A stretch of DNA of 64,000 nt, taken from NCBI RefSeq assembly GCF_000012825.1, contig NC_009614.1, forward strand, positions 248,001 to 312,000. The letters are read 5' to 3'. The stretch's first letter is position 1. Every line of letters starts with the position of its first letter. This stretch comes from Phocaeicola vulgatus ATCC 8482. GTDB taxonomy: Bacteria; Bacteroidota; Bacteroidia; Bacteroidales; Bacteroidaceae. Under the pieces are notes generated by a model, which saw only the letters and a list, made by a program, of their open reading frames with translations, searched no databases and was not told where the DNA came from. Positions 8,636-17,702 of the stretch are shown in pieces. Both the position numbers and the translations under genes were made by a program.

Positions 8636-10954
8636 TTAATATCCATAATTCTGATAAGCTTTTTTTGCAGCTTCATCCAACAACACACCATTTTCATCTG
8701 TCAGCAACTCTATGAAAGTTCTAGAGAATGGTTTCAATGTCATATAATTCTGGAAATTGCCTTTAGCATTTCCTGTTTGACCATTACCACCATTCACATT
8801 ATCAGAAACATCCCATGAACCTACCGGATAAGTGTTATTAGCCGAATTTGCTCCCATTTGGTTATGCCACTGAATACGCTGAGCTTGAACACCTGCATGG
8901 TGAATCACTCCATAGTAGATAAATTCTTCATTGAACTCTCTCGCATATTCATTATATATAAATTCCAGAAAACGTTTTTCCGGAGTATCAGCAACAGGAG
9001 TATAATTTTCTAATTTTGATTTTTCGGAAGTTCCATCCCAATATGAAGCATCGACCTTTATTGCATCATAACTATTATTATCTACTTCATACGGCCATTG
9101 TTGTGACTCGTTACTTAAATTTTCATGTCCAGGATATAAACGTGCAAGTACTTCATTACGAGTTTCACCAGGTTTAAAGGCTGCACGTCTGCGTAATACA
9201 TTAATATCTTCAATTGCTTTACCGTATTCTCCCTTACGTCCATAAGCCTCAGCACGCACCAAGTACATTTCAGCAGAACGCATAACCGGAATATCCCGAC
9301 CTCCACTTTCACTATCCAAAGCACCACGATTAGGATCATCATACTTCATATTTGTAACCTTACCTGTTTTAGAAGTATTCTCCAATCCATAGAAAATTTT
9401 ACTATCGGCAAACGAATAATCATCATTACCAACAATTTGTGGGCGATAATAATACTTATTGCCATCTTTCACCCATCTGGCAAATACAGGATATGGCTGA
9501 GCATTAATAACCTCCACATCAATAGCGGTTTCTTTTGTATTCTCAATCATAGCACGTGAGATATCTCCTGTTCCCATTTTATGTTCTCCCGCCACAGCTT
9601 TACGACCTCCCCAAGAAGGACGATTATAAGTAGGCAAAATATGTTCATTGAAATAAGCTGCTTGTTCCTCATTCCAAACATACGTTTTATTTCTTTCATC
9701 ATTGTAAGCATAATAATCTCCATTTGCACTGGGAGTAGAAGCCCCCGAAGTGTTTATGCCTGTCACATATTCCAAACGGAAAGTTTTTTGATAACGAGAG
9801 TCATTTAGTTTATCTGTAAATACATCTATACCAAAATCATCATTACAAAAACCTTGATTTGACTTACCGCCATATTCCCACAAACGACTAGGAATACCAT
9901 ACTTGTCACCTGCATAATCACCGACAAAGAAAGTCAAAGCACGTACACCGTAACGATAGTTATCACCACTTTCTGAAAATACTGCGTTCAAAACATTCTC
10001 TGTTGTCTTTTCATTCGAGAAATCACCTAGGTCATGGCGGAACAATTCATGATAATCATCTACCAACGGATGAGCATTAATCACCATATTAGCATAATAA
10101 ATACAAGAATCCAAATCCGCAGCCCCCTCACCTTTATAAAGCATACCCAAATATGACTTTTCATTGCCATTATCTATCGTTCCATCAGCTCTACGACCAT
10201 ATTCAGGAGTACCATACTCTTTACCTTGATAACGATTCAAATAAATCTTAGCCAATAAATGAGCCGCTGCATATTTTGTTGCACGTCCATATTCAGCTTC
10301 ACTATATTGCTCTGGCAAATGCTCCACCGCATAACGCAAATCACCAATCAGTTCCTTGAACATGACAGATGCAGGAGTACGCGTATATTGATAATTTGAA
10401 GGCAAAGAAGTACTACTTTCCGTTGAAAAATAGACATCACCAAAAACTGTATTCAGCAAATAATACACGTAAGCACGATTAAATAACACCTCAGACAAAC
10501 GTGCTGCTGCAAAAGAAGGGTCAGAAGCATATTTTCCTAAAGCATCCCCTGAACGAATAGCAGTAATAGCCTTATTACAATTATCGATAATCGGATAGCC
10601 ATTGATCAAAAATCCAGCCTGCTGCTTTGACTGAAATCCCATAAACTGATTAGCCTGATTTCCTATGAGCCCCGAAGGAGACCACTCAGATATTGCAAAC
10701 TTATTCAATGACGTCGCACCACTTTTCATAGCACAGTCATGACCTGTTTCCAACATATGCAGACCTTCAGTGTACAACAAAGGAAAACGAACCGAATTAT
10801 ATGAACTCACAATCAATTGATCCAAACCTATTTCAGTATTCAAATAGTCCTGTGTTATGGAAGATACCATTTTTTCTTCCAAGAAACTATCAGAACAACT
10901 TGCCAATGCAAGTGCAAATGTACCAGCTAATATATATTTTTTCATTTTCTTCAT
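8636..10954 (-). CDS. SusD/RagB-type glycan-binding lipoprotein (susD1)
   Basis: An outer-membrane surface lipoprotein that binds oligosaccharides and forms the lid of its SusC transporter. The leader ends in a lipobox, LALASC, with Cys20 as the acylation site. The mature start SCSDSFLEEK is characteristic of SusD proteins. TPR-type helices are seen through the first 300 residues (ARLSEVLFNRAYVYYLLN; EYGRATKYAAAHLLAKIYLNRY). The late motif EMYLVRAEAYGRKGEYGKAIEDINVLRRRA is typical of RagB/SusD. At 772 aa it is long for the family. The start is 22 bp after the susC1 stop, so the two are co-transcribed. Its partner in the right half is at 20330. Confidence 0.95.
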   Translation of the reverse strand: MKKMKKYILAGTFALALASCSDSFLEEKMVSSITQDYLNTEIGLDQLIVSSYNSVRFPLLYTEGLHMLETGHDCAMKSGATSLNKFAISEWSPSGLIGNQANQFMGFQSKQQAGFLINGYPIIDNCNKAITAIRSGDALGKYASDPSFAAARLSEVLFNRAYVYYLLNTVFGDVYFSTESSTSLPSNYQYTRTPASVMFKELIGDLRYAVEHLPEQYSEAEYGRATKYAAAHLLAKIYLNRYQGKEYGTPEYGRRADGTIDNGNEKSYLGMLYKGEGAADLDSCIYYANMVINAHPLVDDYHELFRHDLGDFSNEKTTENVLNAVFSESGDNYRYGVRALTFFVGDYAGDKYGIPSRLWEYGGKSNQGFCNDDFGIDVFTDKLNDSRYQKTFRLEYVTGINTSGASTPSANGDYYAYNDERNKTYVWNEEQAAYFNEHILPTYNRPSWGGRKAVAGEHKMGTGDISRAMIENTKETAIDVEVINAQPYPVFARWVKDGNKYYYRPQIVGNDDYSFADSKIFYGLENTSKTGKVTNMKYDDPNRGALDSESGGRDIPVMRSAEMYLVRAEAYGRKGEYGKAIEDINVLRRRAAFKPGETRNEVLARLYPGHENLSNESQQWPYEVDNNSYDAIKVDASYWDGTSEKSKLENYTPVADTPEKRFLEFIYNEYAREFNEEFIYYGVIHHAGVQAQRIQWHNQMGANSANNTYPVGSWDVSDNVNGGNGQTGNAKGNFQNYMTLKPFSRTFIELLTDENGVLLDEAAKKAYQNYGY

Positions 10955-10976
10955 ATTATAAAATCAATACTATCAA

Positions 10977-13900
10977 TTAGAAGCCCAATCTTACTCCCAA
11001 AACAAGACTGCGAGTAATACAAGTATTATTAGTTTGTCCACCAATATGATTACCTGCATCCCAACCAGTCAAATCATCCGGATTAATACCAGCTTTAACC
11101 AATTCTCCACCAAAAAGGAACGGATTCAATACCTGAGCATATACCTGTGCACTGCTTGCACCACACTTCTTCAACCAACTTTGAGGAACTGTATAAGACA
11201 AAGCTATATTCTTTATAAGAACCATATTTCCTTTTGTATAATTTCTTACATAGTCATATTTAGTTTCACGAGTTGCAGTAGTAGGCTGAGCAAACTTTGC
11301 ATCTGTATTAGTTGGTGACCATGTATCTTTTTCAATTCGACGACCAATAGTCTGGGTCAGACCATAATAAGTATTACCAAATCGAAAATAAGTAAAGAAG
11401 CTCAAATTCCAGTTCTTATAGGTAAATGAATTATTGATACCGCCTGTCCATTTAGGAGATTTATTATAAATTTTCTTATCATTATCATCAAATTTACCAA
11501 ATCCATTATCCATATAGGAAACAACTTCACCTGTTTTATTACCTGCAGCATCTTTTATTTCTACAGTCTTTGATCCTTCTGTACCTTGTGGAACTTCAAC
11601 TAATGGTTGATCCACAATCTTATATTGTCCAGGAAGGAAAGTCAATCCCAAAGAACGATAAACATCCATCAAATGATTATCCTCCTGAGTATTTTGCCAA
11701 ATGCGGTCATACTGGAAATCATAAAAACTATTCAAAGGCTCACCCACCATCCAAGGACCTGTTGAATCATACGTAGCACCACCGGCCAATTCTTTAATTT
11801 TTTCATTATTCAAAGAGAAAGTCCAATCCGTTTGCCATGTGAAGTCTTTTGTTTTAACATTTACAGTTGACAACGAAACTTCAAAACCTCTATTTTCTGT
11901 CTTACCTACATTATTCAAGATTTGTGCATAACCGGTAATTACCGGAATCGACTGATTCATCAGCAAATCAGAAGTCTTAGCAATATAATATTCAACACTA
12001 CCACTAATACGATTCTCCAAGACTCCAAAATCAACACCAACATTTAAAGATGAAGTTTTTTCCCAACCTAAAGAATAGTTAGGCATAATATTAGTCTTTG
12101 TACCAATAGTATTCGACGAAACATTGCCCACTCCAAATGGGATGCTAGCATAGGTAGAAGTAACAGAACCTGCTGTTTGATAAGGATTAACAGCAGAGTT
12201 ACCTGTAACACCATATCCTACACGAAGTTTTAATTGGTTAATCCAATTAATTTGCTGTATCCATTTCTCTTGTTCCATACGCCATGCCAATGCAGCAGAA
12301 GGAAAGAAATCCCATTTGTTTCCAGCAGCCAACATAGAAGCGCCATCAAATCGTCCGGTAACAGTCAACAAATATTTATCCATCAATCCATAATTCACAC
12401 GTGCCATATAAGAAGCTCTTGACCAAGTAGAAAAATTGGAGCCTGGAGCATATTTTGCATTATTCGATGCACCAATATTATACCACAAAGAAGAAGGAAA
12501 TGTGATTTCATATCCACGCATGTTCAACCCTTCAGTACGATAACGTTCAGCTGATTGCAACAAAGTAATATTTACCGAATGAATATCTTTTATTGTTTTA
12601 TTGATATACAGCAAGTTTTCCAATGTCCATGACAACTTCTGACTGTGCTCATTATTGGCTACATTAGGAGCCATTGCAGGATTTTTAAAAGGATTAGTAT
12701 ATCCCTCACCATAATAACTACCCACACGGGAGTTACGATATTGAGCGCCTAAATTCGTACGCCATTTTACACCTTTCAAAGGTTCCCAAAATTGTCCAAA
12801 ATCCAATTCTGCATAAGAAGAGAAGTTCACGCCATAATAACGTGTTTCATTCCAAGCATCATCTATATTTCTCAAAGGATTATGATAAGCCTGATCATCG
12901 GCACTTGCAACCTCCAGTATAGAACCATCTTCATTATAAGCCGGTACCCATGGCATCATACCCATAGCCAAACCATAAGAGTCTTTTGCTCCTGTATTAC
13001 TTGTATTACTTACAATACCATAATTTTTAATAGAATGAGTAGCATTCAATCCCATTCCCACTTTCAACCATTTAGTCGGAATAATTTCACCGTTTATATT
13101 GGCTGTATAACGTTTGAAATCTTGGTCTTTCATAGGTACTTTCTGATCCAAATATCCCAATGATACATACAATTTGGAAGTTTCCGTTCCTGCTGAAAGA
13201 GAAATCTGATGATTATGAGTAAATGCTGTACGTGTCACCAATTCGCCCCAATCAGTTGTTTCTAATTGTGAAGGATCATAAGAATAAGTTCCATCAGCAT
13301 TTTGCTGATATACTTTTTCCAATCGTTTATCCATATATGACATATTGTTGGGATTCAGCCATAAAGCTTTATCACGCTCAGGATCAGGGTTGTCACCATA
13401 TCTACCATTATAAGTACCACCCGTAATAGCTGACTGACGATTATAATCCAACAATTGACCAGAATTCATATAATCAGTTGTTGAATCCAAGAAACCAAAA
13501 CTAAATGAGCCATCATAATTAATAGTAGTTCTACCCGTTTTACCTTTTTTGGTTGTCACCAAGATAACACCATTAGCACCACGAGAGCCATAAATAGCGG
13601 TAGCAGAAGCATCTTTCAAAATTTCCATAGATTCAATATCACTCGGATTAACATCAGCAATCGAACCTGCTGACATAGGTATTCCGTCAATAACATATAA
13701 AGGATTATTATCCGCAGTTAAAGAACGATTACCACGAATACGAATATCGCCCAACTCACCAGGACGATTATTAGACGTAATATCCACACCTGTCACACGT
13801 CCTTGCATAGCCTGCAAAGCATTTTGAACAGGACGATCCTCTATAACCTTACTCGTAACACGTGCCATAGCACCAGTCACATCACTTTTTTTCTGAACAC

Positions 13901-14270
13901 CATAACCAACCACTACCACTTCATCCAGTGTTTCGGTATCCTCCTCCAAGATTATTTTAACGGTAGATTGTCCTTTCACTTGGATATCTACGGTCTTGTA
14001 CCCCACAAAACTTACTTGGATCGTTCCATTATCAGGAACATTCTGAAGTGTGAACTTACCATCAAAGTCGGTAATTGTACCATTGGTAGTACCTTTCACC
14101 ACCACACTGGCACCGATTACAGACTCACCTGTTTTGTCAAGGACAGTACCCGAAACGGTTTTGCTCTGTGCAAAGGCCCCTACAGCCAATACGGATAACA
14201 AAGCAACGAAGAAAAGCCGCTGGAACTTCTCCAAACGACGTAACAGACTTGAATTCTTTCTGTCTTTCAT
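10977..14270 (-). CDS. SusC/RagA-type TonB-dependent transporter (susC1)
   Basis: An outer-membrane transporter for oligosaccharides, working with susD1. In order: a cytoplasm-facing leader and signal peptide (to about residue 34, LAVGAFAQ), a carboxypeptidase-regulatory-like domain (about 36-110, SGTVLDKTGESVIGASV), a TonB-box segment (DEVVVVGYGVQKKSDV), a plug (YVIDGIP, ILKDASATAIYGSRGANGVILV), and a 22-strand barrel ending in LVLGVRLGF. Product is 1097 aa. The first 137 codons and 29 bp of leader are identical to those of susC2 at 16108. Beyond that the proteins drop at once to roughly two-thirds identity in the plug. No copy of the locus operator is found upstream in the present orientation, so the gene may be off or weakly expressed here. 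Confidence 0.95.
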   Translation of the reverse strand: MKDRKNSSLLRRLEKFQRLFFVALLSVLAVGAFAQSKTVSGTVLDKTGESVIGASVVVKGTTNGTITDFDGKFTLQNVPDNGTIQVSFVGYKTVDIQVKGQSTVKIILEEDTETLDEVVVVGYGVQKKSDVTGAMARVTSKVIEDRPVQNALQAMQGRVTGVDITSNNRPGELGDIRIRGNRSLTADNNPLYVIDGIPMSAGSIADVNPSDIESMEILKDASATAIYGSRGANGVILVTTKKGKTGRTTINYDGSFSFGFLDSTTDYMNSGQLLDYNRQSAITGGTYNGRYGDNPDPERDKALWLNPNNMSYMDKRLEKVYQQNADGTYSYDPSQLETTDWGELVTRTAFTHNHQISLSAGTETSKLYVSLGYLDQKVPMKDQDFKRYTANINGEIIPTKWLKVGMGLNATHSIKNYGIVSNTSNTGAKDSYGLAMGMMPWVPAYNEDGSILEVASADDQAYHNPLRNIDDAWNETRYYGVNFSSYAELDFGQFWEPLKGVKWRTNLGAQYRNSRVGSYYGEGYTNPFKNPAMAPNVANNEHSQKLSWTLENLLYINKTIKDIHSVNITLLQSAERYRTEGLNMRGYEITFPSSLWYNIGASNNAKYAPGSNFSTWSRASYMARVNYGLMDKYLLTVTGRFDGASMLAAGNKWDFFPSAALAWRMEQEKWIQQINWINQLKLRVGYGVTGNSAVNPYQTAGSVTSTYASIPFGVGNVSSNTIGTKTNIMPNYSLGWEKTSSLNVGVDFGVLENRISGSVEYYIAKTSDLLMNQSIPVITGYAQILNNVGKTENRGFEVSLSTVNVKTKDFTWQTDWTFSLNNEKIKELAGGATYDSTGPWMVGEPLNSFYDFQYDRIWQNTQEDNHLMDVYRSLGLTFLPGQYKIVDQPLVEVPQGTEGSKTVEIKDAAGNKTGEVVSYMDNGFGKFDDNDKKIYNKSPKWTGGINNSFTYKNWNLSFFTYFRFGNTYYGLTQTIGRRIEKDTWSPTNTDAKFAQPTTATRETKYDYVRNYTKGNMVLIKNIALSYTVPQSWLKKCGASSAQVYAQVLNPFLFGGELVKAGINPDDLTGWDAGNHIGGQTNNTCITRSLVLGVRLGF

Positions 14271-14299
14271 ACTTTAATTATTAAGTTAAACAAAAGTTA
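13858..14299 (-). repeat. Left arm of 442-bp perfect inverted repeat
   Basis: The reverse complement of this stretch is identical, base for base, to 16079-16520. It covers 29 bp of leader and codons 1-137 (plus two bases) of susC1. The outer boundary (14299/14300) lies just upstream of the leader and the inner boundary (13858/13857) inside the plug-domain start. Identity stops abruptly at both ends. Confidence 0.95.
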
Positions 14300-14637
14300 A
14301 CTTGATATATAAAGTTGAAAGTATCAAAAAAAGCCCATTTCATCGAATTTTATAATATAGATGATACAATAATAGAGAATATAAAGTGCTCTTATTGCTG
14401 TTGGGAAAAAAAACTCTTTTAGTTAGTATTTATGAAATATTTCACTTTGCTCTCAAATTTATATGGAGTAGTTTATATCCTGACTTAAACTTAAAAAATA
14501 TCCCCAAAAAGCAAGTGTACTTTATTAGCTGTCTAAGTGCATTTGCTTGATTTATGAACCACACTTACTTTTTAAGGTAATACAATAATAACATTTACAT
14601 GATATGAAAGACATTTATGCATATATAATAACATTGA
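14300..14637. other. Non-coding left part of the invertible segment
   Basis: Very A+T-rich, with no convincing ORF. On the minus strand there is a lone TAAATTTG (14461-14454), 184 bp before the susC1 start, without a matching -33 box and without the locus operator in the expected register. A GTGCTCTTA word at 14386-14394 resembles two words (CACTCTTG, TGCTCTTG) near the other end of the segment. I see no terminator after the recombinase gene. Confidence 0.5.
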
Positions 14638-15825
14638 CTATTTAAGCAATTGATCGAAGATTTCTCTAAAAACTTTATCGGCGTGCTCTTGCATTATTCG
14701 TATATAATTAAATATAGGACGATTGTTTTTCATACTATGACCAATACAATATTCTATTTTTTCTATTTCGATACCTATATCATAACCATGTTGTGCAAAT
14801 GTTTTTCTTGCAGAATAATATGAAACCTTTCTATTTATGCCTGCCAGATCAGTCACCTTCCCTATATGTCTAAAAACCAAACTATATACTTTTTCATAAG
14901 ATTCATATTTGCCAAAAACTAATTTCCCATTTTCAGAAATATATCGTTCAATAATTGTCTGTGCTTCTGGCTGGATAGTGAAAGCTATTTCATTTTCATT
15001 TTTTTTGCTATTACGGGTTTTATGTCTTATATATCTCATACAGTTTCCTTTAGTGAAATCATACTCCATTAGGTCTCTTAGATTAATGCCACCTAAATAA
15101 TAAGTTAACATAAATATATCTCGAGCCATGATATGCACAGACTTGAATAATTTCACATCACGTATTTTTTTTAATTCATCAACGGACAGATCTAGTTCTC
15201 TGATATTACTAACTGGCATTTTAAATAAAACAAAAGGATGAACTAAATAAGTTACATAATTCATTTTCCTGGCATAGTTCAATATTACTTTTATTAAAGT
15301 GAGGTAAATTCTGATAGAAGTTTCTTTTAATCCTTCAGCCTTCATTACATCAGCGAAACTTTGTATATGTGTCGGACTGAGTTGTACCAAAGGAAAATCA
15401 CCTTTCATATGTTTAAGGAACTTTGCACAAGCTATATTATATAATTTATGTGATTTTTTACGATCGTCTGCTTCCATCATTGAAAGATATTCTTTCACTA
15501 CCGTATTAAAGGTTATTCCTTTTTTTTGTTGTTCCCGAGTTATAACATGTATCAATTCAGTGCATGAAATATTCGACTGATAATGAATAGACGAAAGAAT
15601 CTCTTCGTATTCATTAATCAACTTGCGCAAACAAGCATTTATATTAGCTGCATTTTCATGTTTTACTACTCGTCCATTTTTCATTTGATTTGCAGAATCC
15701 AAAATGAATTGAGTTGAAATATATCTCGTTTGTGAACGATGAGCCACTGCGATCCTGACTCTATGTCTACCGTTAGATAATTTTTTAGCAGGTACAATTA
15801 CTATTGAAAGATTAGCCATATTCAA
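14638..15825 (-). CDS. Tyrosine recombinase (phage-integrase family) inside the invertible segment
   Basis: A site-specific recombinase, the likely agent of inversion of the surrounding segment. The N-terminus is an arm-DNA-binding type domain (about 5-100). A SAM-like core-binding domain follows (about 105-195, ITFNTVVKEYLSMMEADD). The catalytic domain carries the expected residues: Arg250 (GGINLRDL), Lys269 (IRHKTRNS), Arg340 (YYSARKTFAQH, with Ser in place of the usual His of HxxR), His363 (CIGHS) and Tyr374 (FNYIRI). Its 395 aa match the Bacteroidales integrases of conjugative and invertible elements. The start may also be Met3 (15819). It is the only gene between the two inverted arms. 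No phage or conjugation gene accompanies it, which argues for a local DNA-inversion role over a mobile-element integrase. Confidence 0.92.
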   Translation of the reverse strand: MNMANLSIVIVPAKKLSNGRHRVRIAVAHRSQTRYISTQFILDSANQMKNGRVVKHENAANINACLRKLINEYEEILSSIHYQSNISCTELIHVITREQQKKGITFNTVVKEYLSMMEADDRKKSHKLYNIACAKFLKHMKGDFPLVQLSPTHIQSFADVMKAEGLKETSIRIYLTLIKVILNYARKMNYVTYLVHPFVLFKMPVSNIRELDLSVDELKKIRDVKLFKSVHIMARDIFMLTYYLGGINLRDLMEYDFTKGNCMRYIRHKTRNSKKNENEIAFTIQPEAQTIIERYISENGKLVFGKYESYEKVYSLVFRHIGKVTDLAGINRKVSYYSARKTFAQHGYDIGIEIEKIEYCIGHSMKNNRPIFNYIRIMQEHADKVFREIFDQLLK

Positions 15826-15971
15826 ATTTTAGTTTATACGTTTTACAATACAATATTAAAGTAACAATCAGAAATAAAAGCACTCTTGTATAACAAAAAT
15901 GCTCTTGAAACTATCCATTTTGAGATTGTTCACAGAAGTTTGTACTATTTTTCAGTTGAAAAGACGGGAAA

Positions 15972-16027
15972 TTCCATGCTTTTGTACAATCCTACATTGG
16001 CTTTTTTAATATTCGTGCATATATTTG
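15972..16027 (+). promoter_or_regulatory. Operator-promoter facing susC2, inside the invertible segment
   Basis: TTCCAT (15972-15977), spacer with TTGTAC, CTACAT (15992-15997, degenerate), exactly 22 bp, TATATTTG (16020-16027). TTGG at 15997-16000 stands 19 bp from the -7 element. The layout matches the enzyme promoters of the locus. Transcription would start near 16034, giving a leader of about 75 nt. Confidence 0.75.
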
Positions 16028-16045
16028 CAACACTTTTTCACAGGT

Positions 16046-16063
16046 AGGAGACCTATTTCTCCT
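16046..16063 (+). promoter_or_regulatory. Leader hairpin before susC2
   Basis: AGGAGA (16046-16051), loop CCTATT, TCTCCT (16058-16063) in the susC2 5' leader, upstream of the repeat arm. It belongs to the flippable DNA and would move with the promoter. There is no U-run, so it is not an intrinsic terminator. An effect on translation or RNA stability is only a guess. Confidence 0.4.
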
Positions 16064-16078
16064 GAGAGAATAGAAAAC

Positions 16079-16520
16079 TAACTTTTGTTTAACTTAATAA
16101 TTAAAGTATGAAAGACAGAAAGAATTCAAGTCTGTTACGTCGTTTGGAGAAGTTCCAGCGGCTTTTCTTCGTTGCTTTGTTATCCGTATTGGCTGTAGGG
16201 GCCTTTGCACAGAGCAAAACCGTTTCGGGTACTGTCCTTGACAAAACAGGTGAGTCTGTAATCGGTGCCAGTGTGGTGGTGAAAGGTACTACCAATGGTA
16301 CAATTACCGACTTTGATGGTAAGTTCACACTTCAGAATGTTCCTGATAATGGAACGATCCAAGTAAGTTTTGTGGGGTACAAGACCGTAGATATCCAAGT
16401 GAAAGGACAATCTACCGTTAAAATAATCTTGGAGGAGGATACCGAAACACTGGATGAAGTGGTAGTGGTTGGTTATGGTGTTCAGAAAAAAAGTGATGTG
16501 ACTGGTGCTATGGCACGTGT
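16079..16520 (+). repeat. Right arm of 442-bp perfect inverted repeat
   Basis: Identical to the reverse complement of 13858-14299 over the full 442 bp. It starts 29 bp before the susC2 ATG at TAACTTTTGTTTAACTT and ends within codon 138. The base outside each end differs between the arms. Confidence 0.95.
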
Positions 16521-17702
16521 GGGTTCTGAAGAATTGAATACAAGACCTGTGAACAATGCTTTTGAAGCCTTACAAGGCAAAGCTGCCGGTGTAGATATCA
16601 CCTCAAGTGAACGTCCGGGTACTGTAGGATCAATCCGTATTCGTGGTAACCGATCTATCAGCGCATCATCAGACCCTCTGTATGTAGTAGATGGAGTGCC
16701 CTTGAGTGCTGGAGGAATTGAAACGATCAATCCGCGTGACATAGAATCCATTGATATCTTAAAGGATGCCTCTTCTACAGCTATTTACGGTTCTCGTGGT
16801 GCCAATGGTGTCATATTGATAACCACCAAACGCGGTAAAGCAGGTAGACTCGCTTTAAACTACTCAGGTTCTGTCACATTAGAAACCCTAAAAGACAAAT
16901 CACCTGCCATGAGTGCAAGCGATTATATTACCTGGCGCCGTTGGGCTTATTATAACTCAGATCCGGTAAACAATCCTCGCGGTGACCAACCTAACTACGA
17001 TAAAGACCAAATTTATTTCGCAGCATCAGGTGATCCCGCAGCTTTGGCTAATGTAAATAAAGGTTGGAATAACGGTACTTGGGATGGAAGTAGAGTAACA
17101 GATACCGACTGGGCAGACATAGTGACCCAAACAGGTATCACACATGAACATACCATCAGTGGTAGTGGCGGTAACGAAACTGCACAAGCTTTCTTCTCTA
17201 TTGGTTATCTAAATAATCAAGGTACTCAGAAAGGACAGGAATATGAACGTTATAATTTCTCAATGTCTGTCGATTTACAAGTAAAACCTTGGTTTAAAAT
17301 GGGCGGATCTATCAACGGTTCATGGGCGGTTCAAGACTATGGTTATTCCCGTACCGGACAATCTTCAGGCTCGGGCCCTGTTGATATATATAGCGCGGCA
17401 AAAGCTATTCCACGCTTTGGTGTTCCTTATGATGAAGAAGGCAATATCATTACCAACCCCTGTGGCTCCACCACCAATGTCTATACTGTGATTGACGAAT
17501 GGAATAAGTCAACCGATAACCGCCAAACTTTCCGTGCACTAGGCAGCTTTTACGGACAATTTGATTTTGGAAAAATATGGGCACCACTAGAGGGACTAAG
17601 CTATAAAATCTCTTTCGGTCCTGATTTCCGCCACTATCGTCAAGGTATTTTTATCAGCAAAGACTCTGCCGTGAAAATGGGCTCAAAAAACTATGCTAAA
17701 TA

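Larger units (their letters stand above)
13858..16520. other. Candidate invertible promoter-switch region with its own recombinase
   Basis: Two divergent susC genes begin with identical 442-bp inverted repeats that enclose 14300-16078 and a tyrosine recombinase gene. Recombination between the arms would invert the enclosed DNA without changing either protein. It would only exchange which upstream region faces which susC gene. SusC/SusD shufflons are known from Bacteroides fragilis; whether this region flips is inferred, not shown. The present orientation places the only operator-bearing promoter in front of susC2. Confidence 0.75.

Noticed and set aside
13803..14277. Plus-strand ORFs inside susC1, mirrored at 16101-16410
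   Set aside because: These are antisense shadows of the inverted-repeat coding sequence; their duplication only reflects the repeat.
14638..15825. Recombinase as the integrase of a prophage or conjugative element
   Set aside because: No phage, conjugation, attachment-site or cargo genes are present. The gene sits alone between the inverted susC ends, which fits a local inversion role better.
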